Below, in pieces: positions 56,342 through 64,000 of a DNA stretch of 64,000 nt (position 1 is the first letter of the stretch; each line of letters starts with the position of its first letter). Both the position numbers and the translations under genes were made by a program. Below the pieces are notes generated by a model, which made no database searches, had not been told where the DNA came from, and saw only the letters and a list, made by a program, of their open reading frames with translations. Source of the stretch: Gongronella butleri (taxonomy: Eukaryota > Mucoromycota > Mucoromycetes > Mucorales > Cunninghamellaceae); NCBI GenBank assembly GCA_025201375.1, contig JAIWZP010000007.1, forward strand, positions 248,001 to 312,000. Direction: 5' to 3'.

Positions 56342-56850
56342 GCATGAGAACGGTAAACTTCAATGCTGGCTCGACCCCGTTCCACCATTGGACCACGACA
56401 TACGAAACCGACGAGGACGAGACCTCCACCGACTCGGAGGACGCGGCAATGGACCAAGGTGACGATAGCAAGGACCAACACGAAGACTTGTCCGCGTTTG
56501 ACACGACGACGATTGCGCCTCAGTCCGTCATTGACGACGACACGCTTCGTTTCCGCACCTACATAGTGGACATGTTTGTCCACGGCCGGGTCAGCCTGCC
56601 AGCATTCACGGCGTACGAAATCGCCCTGGAAACGGTCCAACTGATCAGCGACCGTTTGGAAGAAGTCGCCCAACGCCTGGGCAGCGACTCTGCCTCGCCC
56701 GACGAAATTGAGCGCCTTGGGCTCGGGGCGCGAGCCTACAAAGGCATCTCGGACGCCGCTCTGACGGAGCTCGCCAAGGCGGCCCAATGGGCATTGAACG
56801 ATATCGACGCCCACGCGCGCGCCTGCAGCCGCCCCACTTGGACGGCCTAG
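56272..56850 (+). CDS. 192-aa acidic protein starting inside the 5' LTR, unknown function
   Basis: An open frame of 192 codons begins at the ATG 10-15 bp past AATAAA in the LTR, crosses the LTR end at 56341 and ends at 56850. Residues 40-85 are strongly acidic (DEDETSTDSEDAAMD, GDDSKDQHED). Residues 95-185 are predicted helical, with heptad-like leucines and alanines (ALETVQLISDRLEEVAQRL). I recognise no domain. It lies 1.2 kb before gag and has no counterpart in standard Ty3 elements that I know of. Its codon use is GC-rich compared with gag. Confidence 0.5.
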   Translation: MSPQIKEETIDVATNGMADPGHDSMRTVNFNAGSTPFHHWTTTYETDEDETSTDSEDAAMDQGDDSKDQHEDLSAFDTTTIAPQSVIDDDTLRFRTYIVDMFVHGRVSLPAFTAYEIALETVQLISDRLEEVAQRLGSDSASPDEIERLGLGARAYKGISDAALTELAKAAQWALNDIDAHARACSRPTWTA

Positions 56851-57892
56851 TCGGTTCACCCCGCAAGCAGCAAAAAAAAAAAAATCACGCCACGACGACT
56901 AGCCAGCTGCAGCCACGCACGAGTATCATACTGTAGAACAATGCAAACATTTTTTCCCCTTGTTGTCCCAATTTTGCAATTTACGTATTAAATTGCGCCC
57001 ACCGCATCGTTGTTCCAAAGAAAAATCTGATAAGACCTCATCCAAGTTACGTTACACCAGGAGATCGCGATCAATTCCTTCCAAAATGAAAAATCTGATA
57101 AAATCCTCCACCACTGAAAGAAAAAAGGATCTTTCCACTCGATCTGCCGCAGTGATCTGCCGCAGTTGCCGCAGTTGCCTGTCGCAGTTGCCAGCAATTC
57201 CACGTAGAAACATCTAAAACCACGGCACCAAAAGATATAAAAGGAGACACCCAAGATCAAAAAAAGAAATCTCCAAGCAACGAATCTCCAACGCAATCAA
57301 GCTCCAAGACAACCAATTCAATTCAAGACAATCTCCAACTTTCCAAGACAAAATAGCAGCATCAATTCCAAGAATCAAGACAATCAAATCAACATCAAGA
57401 CAACAAAACGCCCAATTTTCCTCGTGTTCGTGTATCCCCAGCCTATAAGTGTATAGGTTCCGTTTTTTCCTTAGTTCCACGTTCCAAGACAGCTCCCAAG
57501 CTCGTGCCTCCTTGTTTCCCCTGCAGCGTTTCTGCACGCTTCCTAGTTTTTTTATTTTTCCTGTATCTTTAGCACGGACGCTAAAAGACCACGTTTCCAC
57601 CCACGCATTTTACCCCTGAATTTACCAAACGCCCACACACGCACACCGCCAGGTTACACCACCGATTCAAACTCCACTTACACAGACAAAACAAATCCCA
57701 CTGCCCTGAGACAAAAAAAAAAAAAAAGGACAACCCCCTTTCTACCCCACTTACCCTAGAGACACACAACGACAAAATATTCACACCCAAGCGACCCACC
57801 GCACCAAAAACATTGTAACACACCCAAAAAGAACCAAATAACCTGCTTTTCCTTTTTTCCTCTAGCACAACCTTACCCACATCCAATTCAAC
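56851..57892. other. Long internal leader with a second TATA-like module
   Basis: About 1 kb with no supported gene. TATAAAAGG at 57236-57244 followed by AGACACCC repeats the LTR promoter core (TATAAAAGG then ACACCC). AAACGCCCA words recur near 57404 and 57624, as in the LTR U3. This suggests part of the leader was derived from, or captured from, an LTR. Confidence 0.5.
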
Positions 57893-58087
57893 ATGATGGA
57901 AGATACCAACATGGACCACCCCTTGCGCAATGATGACGACTCGACGTCACCACGAATTGACATGCACGGCGAGATTCTTTCACTTGCAAACCAAGTCGCG
58001 GAAGTTAGAAACTTCCTAAATCATCATCTTGTCACCCCCCAGACCATACAAGAAATCGTAGATCGCACTAGCACCGACGTACCGTAG
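57893..58087 (+). CDS. Short frame before gag (possible gag N-terminus)
   Basis: 64 codons starting MMEDTNMDHP, with an amphipathic helix (EILSLANQVAEVRNFLNHH). It ends at a TAG inside TACCGTAGG, 5 nt before the gag ATG but in another frame. It may be the start of gag separated by a frame break, or an upstream leader frame. Confidence 0.4.
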   Translation: MMEDTNMDHPLRNDDDSTSPRIDMHGEILSLANQVAEVRNFLNHHLVTPQTIQEIVDRTSTDVP

Positions 58088-58092
58088 GCAAC

Positions 58093-59922
58093 ATGTTTGC
58101 ACAACAAAACAACGCGTCTGCCGCCTCCGCGGCCCCTGCTCGCTCAAAAAAGGAACCAAGAATGGCCGATCCCGACTTTTTCTATGGTGATCGACGCCAC
58201 GCTAAGAATTTCATCATAAAATGCACACTGGTTTTCAGCTCACAGCCCGAGAGATACGCCACAGACGCTCAAAAAGTTTGCTATTCCATGAGTTTGATGA
58301 GAGGAATCGCTTTTTCATGGTGTACCACGCTTTTGAACAAAAAAGACTCCAACGTGCTGAGCGATTTTGAGACTTTCACGGTTGAATTTTTCCGCACGTT
58401 CGGCGACCCTGATGTCAAATCCAATTCTCTTAACAAAATGATGAACATGCGTCAACGTGGACGCTCAGCCACGTCATACGCGACAGATTTCCGTCAAGTT
58501 GCAGCAGAGTTAGATTGGAACGACTCGGCTTTTGCCGGTGCCTACTACTCTGGCCTTGATTCTGCACTAAAAGATGAGCTTTGCACACGCGATCGACCTG
58601 AGACTTTAGATGAATTGATCGAGTTGAACATAAAACTGGACAATCGGCTTTTTGAACGCAAACAAGAACGCCACTACAAAGCCTCACGTAGCAACCCAAT
58701 TCAACCACGCTCCCATTATCCTCAAAGATCATCAAATTTCTCTCGAAACAACCATTCAAGCACACGTTCATCTTACACAGGTCCAATGCCAATGGATCTC
58801 GATGCCACTCATTTTCAACGAAACAACGATTACCAAAACAACAACAGATCGTTCAGATCCAACTCTGAAGGCTCCAAGATCACGCCCAGTGAACGTGAGT
58901 ATCGCATGAAAAATAATTTGTGCCTATATTGTAGCAAAAAAGGACACCGACGGGTCAATTGCCCTGTACGACCCAATACCACAACACCCAATGCGTACAA
59001 AAATGCATCCGCAACCACGCAACCGCATAAAAAACGCGTTTCGCCCACTCACAATCACACGGTGGCTGGCGCCACCATGGCAAACTCTTATTTTGCGATC
59101 GGTGCAACCGCACCCACCACAAACGATGCAACACCAAAACCCGATGACGACGATTCCGACAGCTGGTACGAAGCACCCAGCGATATCGACACCGAAATCG
59201 ACGAAATTTCGGAAACAGAGGACGAAACGCATGAAGCGGGAGATGAAACACACGAAACACGCTCAGTCCATGACGAAACAACGCGCACAGACGCGTCCGA
59301 TGACGAGCAATCTGACATCGCGTGTTCCACACCGCACCCTAGCAACTCAAATTCGCCATACATTGAAGCGGTCCCCGACGAAGATGAAAGCGATGTACCC
59401 GATGACTCGCATTTTCTTGAAAATCCATCAGCTGACGACGCACAAAACGACTTTACCGGTGCTGTGTGTCACCTCACCCTGCCGATCAACATATCCTTTG
59501 GCGACACAAGTTTCAATGTAACTGCCTTGTGCGACACAGGCGCACATTCTTGTTTTTTATCCCTAGATCTCGTAAAACGATTCAACATCCCAATTGATGA
59601 ATTGCAAGAACCGATCCCAATTTCGACCATCGACGGTGTCATGGTCGACAGAAACAAAGTGAAGTTCAAAACAGCTCCAATTTCCCTCACCGTGGAAAAT
59701 CACCCCACCGAAAAAGCAGCTTTCAATGTTCTGCCCAAAATGATCTACCCTGTCGTGCTCGGCACCCCATGGTGCAAAGCGCACGAACCACTGGTATTTT
59801 CATGGTCAAAAAAACACGGTGCTCACGCAAGACACCGATTGGCACATGGTCAAAAAAGAAATTGTCGATCCAGATTCAGAGGATTCATCACACCTAATCG
59901 AATTTTACGCGAATCCGGCTGA
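58093..59922 (+). CDS. Gag and aspartic protease of the Ty3/gypsy element
   Basis: 609-codon frame. Residues about 25-205 are a Ty3-type capsid domain (FYGDRRHAKNFI, FETFTVEFFRTFGDP, YATDFRQVAAELDWND). A CCHC nucleocapsid knuckle lies at about 277-290 (CLYCSKKGHRRVNC). An acidic linker (residues about 350-460) leads to a retropepsin domain with active site CDTGAHSCFLS, then VVLGTPWCKAHEP. From about residue 575 (59811) the frame leaves the true continuation at an A7 run. The last 35 residues are probably out-of-frame sequence. Function is capsid formation and polyprotein processing. Confidence 0.88.
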   Translation: MFAQQNNASAASAAPARSKKEPRMADPDFFYGDRRHAKNFIIKCTLVFSSQPERYATDAQKVCYSMSLMRGIAFSWCTTLLNKKDSNVLSDFETFTVEFFRTFGDPDVKSNSLNKMMNMRQRGRSATSYATDFRQVAAELDWNDSAFAGAYYSGLDSALKDELCTRDRPETLDELIELNIKLDNRLFERKQERHYKASRSNPIQPRSHYPQRSSNFSRNNHSSTRSSYTGPMPMDLDATHFQRNNDYQNNNRSFRSNSEGSKITPSEREYRMKNNLCLYCSKKGHRRVNCPVRPNTTTPNAYKNASATTQPHKKRVSPTHNHTVAGATMANSYFAIGATAPTTNDATPKPDDDDSDSWYEAPSDIDTEIDEISETEDETHEAGDETHETRSVHDETTRTDASDDEQSDIACSTPHPSNSNSPYIEAVPDEDESDVPDDSHFLENPSADDAQNDFTGAVCHLTLPINISFGDTSFNVTALCDTGAHSCFLSLDLVKRFNIPIDELQEPIPISTIDGVMVDRNKVKFKTAPISLTVENHPTEKAAFNVLPKMIYPVVLGTPWCKAHEPLVFSWSKKHGAHARHRLAHGQKRNCRSRFRGFITPNRILRESG

Positions 59923-62900
59923 ATGGAGCGCAAATTCCACCAACGCAGCGCAACCCGACGCGCAAAACACCATCACCACCACCACGCAAAAAAATCACGG
60001 ATGACAATTTTGACGTTTCGTCATTTTTTGGCAATTTTGACGACGACGATCCAAACACATCGGATGACGTCGATCTAAATTTGCTACCCAAAAAATACCA
60101 CCGATTTCGGGACGTGTTTAGCAAAGCCAAAGCTAACATTTTACCAGCGCATCGCAAATACGATTTGGAAATCCCGCTGAAACCAAACACGACACCACCT
60201 TTTGGCGCGATTTACAACTTGTCAGTCGACGAACAAAAGGAACTAAAAGAGTTCGTCGAAGAAAACCTCGCCCGTGGTTTCATCCGACATAGCAAGAGTC
60301 CAGCTGGCGCACCTGTACTTTTTGTCAAAAAGAAAGATGGCAGCCTCCGCCTCTGTGTAGATTATCGAGGATTGAACGCCATCACGATCAAAAATCGCTA
60401 CCCATTGCCCCTAATCGGCTCACTTATGGAGCAGATGGCTAAAGCCCGGATTTTTTCTAAAGCAGATTTGAGGGGAGCTTACAATCTGCTGCGCGTAAAA
60501 GAAGAGGATTGCTGGAAGACGGCGTTCCGCACGAGATACGGCCACTTTGAAACATTAGTGGTTCCTTATGGCCTAAGTGGAGCTCCCGGTGCCTTCATGC
60601 ATATGGTCAATGACATCCTACACGACGCGCTAGATGTTTACGCAGTCGCGTACCTCGATGACGTGCTCATCTTCTCACCAGATCAAGAGTCTCACGACAA
60701 ACACGTCGCTGCAATTCTGCAAAAATTCAGAGAAAATGGCCTGTATGCAAAGATCGAAAAAATGTGAATTTGATCGAGATCGAATCGAGTTTCTCCGGTC
60801 ACATCATCTCACACAAAGGCCTCGAAATGGATCCCGCCAAGATCAAGGCAATTCAAGACTGGGAAAGCACCAACTTGCGTGAAAGATGTGCAAACTTTCC
60901 TGGGATTCAGCAACTATTACAAAAAATTCATTCCCGACTATTCAAAAATAGCGGTACCGCTCACAGACTCCTCCAAACAAAGGAAAAATGCACCAAAATC
61001 ATTTTATTGGGACGAATCGGCACAGCAAGCATTTGACGAATTGAAAAACGATTTTGCTCAGCACCGATCATACAACACCCAAACCAGAAAACCATTTTTT
61101 CTAGAGGACCGATGCAAGTGATTTTGCCATTGGCGCTGTATTGTACCAAACTGGCACGACGACGATCAATTACACCCCGTGGCATACTACTCGCGAAAAT
61201 TTAAACCGCCGAAATGAATTATCCAATTTACGACAAAGAATTGGCAGCTGTGATCTCAGCACTTGACCAATTCCGCCACTTGCTCATGTCAACAAACGAG
61301 CCTGTCACATCTACACGGATCATAAAAATTTGGAGTACTTCACTAGACGCGACGCTTAAATCGACGACAAGCGCGCTGGTCCCTATTTTTGGCAGATTTT
61401 AATTTCAAAATCACATACCGCCCGGGACAACTCCAGTCACAACCAGACGCACTCTCTCGACAGCCAGCGTTGAAGCCTAAAGAGGGAGATAATGAATACG
61501 ACATGCAAATCAGACCCTACTCAAACCAAGCCATTTTGCATTTATGGCGACAAGCGACGAAAAAAATGACCTAATCGCGAAAATCAAAGATGCAATGCAG
61601 CCGACGCGCTCGCAAAGTCATTCTTTGCTAAAACAGACGAAGAAAAAACCAAAACCCCTTTTACAATTCACAATGGACTCATTTACACCAAGAAAAACAA
61701 GCAATTGTACGCACCAGAGCCTGTTAGGTTAGAAATCCTGAAGCAACGACACGATGCAAAATTAGCAGGACACTTTGGAATCAAAAAGACAACAGAGCTT
61801 TGCAAAAGAGCGTACTGGTGGCCAAATATTCGCAGGTTTGTCACAGATTACATCAAAACATGCAATGTTTGCTCGCGTGCAAAGACATCACATAGAGCGA
61901 AATCAGGTGAGCTTCAACCGCTACCTGTACCAGACAACCCTGGCAAGCCATTTCAATGGATTTCATCACCGATCTACCTGAATCGCAAGGTTTGACAGCA
62001 TTTTCGTCATTGTAGACAGATTGACAAAAATGGCGCACTTTGTACCTTGTTTGAAGACAACCACCGCAAATCAAGCATCCAACCTTTACATCAACAACGT
62101 GCTCAGGCTACACGGCGTCCTGAAAATATAGTTTCAGATCGCGGTCCACAATTCACCTCGAGATTCTGGAAATCCTTTAATCAAGCGCTTGGCACGACTT
62201 TATCGCTCTCATCCGGACACCACCCCGAAACTGATGGTCAAACAGAATCATTAATTCAGTCCTTGAGCAATACTTACGATGCTACACGAATTACAATCAA
62301 AACGACTGGGTATCATTATTACCACTAGCAGAATTTGCATACAATAATTCAAATCACTCGAGCACAAAGGCAACCCCTTTCTTTGCCAACTATGGATACC
62401 ACCCCACAATGGATCTCTTTCTCGACGCACCAATCGAAAACGAAACAGCGCTCGACAAAGCAAAAATAATGGAAGAAATTACAAATCAGCTCAGAAAAAA
62501 CATGTCTGACGCACAAGAAAATTACAAAAAATTCGCAGATCGACACAGATCACCTGCACCAAATTATACTATTGGCGACCAAGTGTGGCTAAGGACCACA
62601 AACCTCCGCACCACTCGCCCTTGCAGAAAATTGGATCACAAAAAATTAGGACCATTCCCAATTGTCGAAAAAATCAACAACGTGGCTTTCCGCATCAAAC
62701 TGCCCCCACACATGAAGGCCCACAACGTGTTTCACGTCAGTCTCCTCGAACCCGCCACAAAAAACGCGCTTTCGACGCGTCACCAGGCGCCACCAGACCC
62801 CGTTTACCTTGAAGACGACGTTCCAGAATATGTAATCGAATCAGTACTTGACCATAGGAAACGACGCGGTCAAATCCAATATCTGGTGCAATGGCAAGGC

Positions 62901-63044
62901 TTTGGACCCGAGGACAACACATGGGAACCCATCTCGTCTTTTGCACAAGACAGTGACACCATCAACGAGCCCTTGGAACGTTATAAAAGGACACACCAAC
63001 TTCTTTCTCCCCGACGACGACCTCGGCGCGTACGACGCGCCTAG
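59819..63044 (+). pseudogene. Pol region: RT, RNase H, integrase, chromodomain (frame-broken)
   Basis: Domains in order: reverse transcriptase at 60081-60767 with VDYRGLNAITIKNRYPLP and catalytic YLDDVLIF; connection and RNase H pieces at about 60770-61480 ([30 protein letters not shown]); integrase zinc-binding at 61705-61990 (HFGIKKTTELCKRAYWWP, CNVC); integrase core at about 61960-62370 ([10 protein letters not shown]); and a 211-codon frame at 62409-63044 ending in a chromodomain (IQYLVQWQGFGPEDNTWEP). At least ten frame changes separate these pieces. Several lie at homopolymers (A7 near 59811 and 59990, A6 near 60762, T4 near 62005). As assembled it cannot make a full polyprotein. Confidence 0.85.
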
Positions 63045-63055
63045 GAGGGAGGTGA
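63043..63055 (+). promoter_or_regulatory. Polypurine tract
   Basis: AGGAGGGAGGTGA lies directly before the 3' LTR (TGTTAGG at 63056) and overlaps the pol stop codon. This is the usual place for plus-strand DNA priming in LTR retrotransposons. Confidence 0.75.
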
Positions 63056-63554
63056 TGTTAGGCCCCCCAGATCCGCAGCACAGATTGCAGATCACTCTAT
63101 TTTATTTTTCTTTTCTTACGCGCTCGCTGCGCCATCTCTGATCTAGATGACGCTCCTCGCGCTTCCATAGACCTTTCTAAACGCCCATCTTTCCATCTAC
63201 CTTTCCAAACGCCCACATTCCATCTTGTACGTTCCAAAAGGTCAAAACGCCAATCATGACCCATACAAAACGCCCATCTACAATTGCCAAGACGCGATGG
63301 ACCATTCCAGATCGAAACATCCAAATAGACGCGTTTTGCCGCAGGCTTCATATTAGAATATTCCCTTAATTTCAAAACTATAAAAGGACACCCGCTTTGC
63401 GGATGTCCTTCCCCTTTTTCCCTTACCGTTCTCATCTGTTCTTCCCAATTGCTCCCCCTCTTGCTTACTCAATAAACCATATTCATGTCGCCACAAATCA
63501 AGGAAGAGACGATCGATGTTGCTACCAACGGTATGGCCGACCCCGGCCATGACA
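63056..63554 (+). repeat. 3' LTR of the Ty3/gypsy element (499 bp)
   Basis: Same length and termini as the 5' LTR. One substitution was noticed by eye. The target duplication CGTCT follows at 63555-63559. Confidence 0.95.
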
Positions 63555-63701
63555 CGTCTAGCAAGAGATTAAAACGTCTTGCCAGCCAAATACTTTACTA
63601 CGCAAAATTATAGCTACCGTAGGCTGCTCTCTCCCGAGACTCTGGCCCGTTGGGCCCCAACACCACAAGAGGACGGTCCAGCAGAGGATCGTCACAGTGG
63701 G

Positions 63702-64000
63702 TTTAATGTTTAAGGAAAAAATTTCGCTGAATTCAATGCAGCTACAGAGCTACTGTATTTTGAGCGGGATCGGCCTATCATAAAGAGAAACGTAACACAA
63801 GGTGAGTATATTTAGATATTAAAGAAACAACCAATCACAATTAAGCGGGATTTAAAATCAAAAGGATATGTGTTACCAAATATAGTACAACTTCTGAGTT
63901 TTAAAAAGAATTTAAAATAAAAACAAAATTTAAAATCAATGTTAAAATCAAGATGTTAAAAAAACAAAAAACCATTCAAATACGGTATTAGAAAATTAAA
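63702..64000. other. Right flank of the nested block
   Basis: A/T-rich sequence resuming the target of the 1.14-kb solo LTR. It contains a TACTGTA word near 63748 and TACGGTA near 63983. No gene is seen before the window ends. Confidence 0.4.

Larger units (their letters stand above)
55843..63554 (+). mobile_element. Ty3/gypsy chromovirus, 7.7 kb, complete with target duplications
   Basis: Two 499-bp LTRs enclose a gag-protease-reverse transcriptase-RNase H-integrase-chromodomain order, typical of chromoviruses. CGTCT stands on both outer sides (55838-55842 and 63555-63559). A purine-rich tract precedes the 3' LTR. The near-identical LTRs point to a recent insertion, yet pol is broken by many frame changes. 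No tRNA-like primer-binding site directly after the 5' LTR was recognised. It inserted into an older solo LTR. Confidence 0.95.
54839..63696. mobile_element. Second solo LTR, about 1.14 kb, split by the Ty3 element
   Basis: TGTCACGATCC begins at 54839 and GGATCGTCACA ends at 63696, near-perfect inverted ends. GTGGG precedes the left end (54834-54838) and follows the right end (63697-63701). Removing the Ty3 element and one copy of its duplication leaves 54839-55842 plus 63560-63696, about 1141 bp. Its left part has a TATA-like acataaaag (about 55132-55141) and AATAAA at 55238-55243, as expected for U3-R. The ends resemble those of the 414-bp solo LTR, so the two are probably related families. 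Confidence 0.75.

Overview
This window is nuclear DNA of a fungus, most likely an early-diverging one (Mucoromycota-like). Genes are compact and carry many short GT-AG introns, mostly 45-75 nt, many with long T or A runs. The set includes a fungal Kelch/BTB protein, an ITC1-type remodeller subunit, a Tgl-type patatin lipase, and two genes (DDRGK1/UFBP1 and MED23) that are, to my knowledge, missing from yeasts and filamentous Dikarya. No tRNA, rRNA or CRISPR array was seen. All gene models were built by eye from reading frame, GT-AG sites and family similarity. Summed exons keep one open frame in every model, but individual starts and junctions are predictions.

Layout. 1-2.7 kb is repeat-rich and holds a decayed NUMOD4/HNH endonuclease-like gene, about 148-bp tandem repeats and a dispersed repeat. 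2.8-17.1 kb is gene-dense: mitochondrial-type lysyl-tRNA synthetase, DDRGK1, an AVT-type vacuolar amino-acid transporter (-), splicing factor PHF5A/Rds3, an unrecognised 181-aa protein, a CDK5RAP1-like tRNA methylthiotransferase (-), an AlkA/Mag-type DNA glycosylase and a Doa4/USP8-like deubiquitinase. 17.1-20 kb is a repeat island: a broken ORF1-like gene of a non-LTR element, four tiny poly(A) insertions flanked by 12-17 bp target duplications, and a 0.92-kb near-perfect palindrome.

20.1-51.5 kb is again gene-dense: Kelch/BTB protein, mitochondrial ribosome recycling factor, Tgl-type lipase, CDC6, pyruvate kinase (-), secreted phosphoesterase (-), ITC1/ACF1-like protein (-), quinone oxidoreductase, FMN 2-hydroxyacid oxidase (-), isovaleryl-CoA dehydrogenase (-), a 21-exon MED23 (-) and NKAP. 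Two short shared upstream regions (PHF5A/AVT and MED23/NKAP) look like divergent promoters.

51.5-64 kb is a nested transposon block. An ORF1-like relic was interrupted by a 414-bp solo LTR (duplication CTTGC). A second solo LTR (54839-63696, duplication GTGGG) was split by a complete 7.7-kb Ty3/gypsy chromovirus (55843-63554, duplication CGTCT) with near-identical 499-bp LTRs and a C-terminal chromodomain. Its pol region carries many single-base frame breaks. A palindromic heptamer TACNGTA is scattered through this block.

Functionally the genes are mostly housekeeping: mitochondrial translation and tRNA modification (LysRS, RRF, CDK5RAP1), transcription and splicing (MED23, ITC1, NKAP, PHF5A), replication and repair (CDC6, glycosylase), ubiquitin/UFM1 pathways and central or leucine metabolism. 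There is no obvious biosynthetic cluster. The most unusual content is in the repeat islands.
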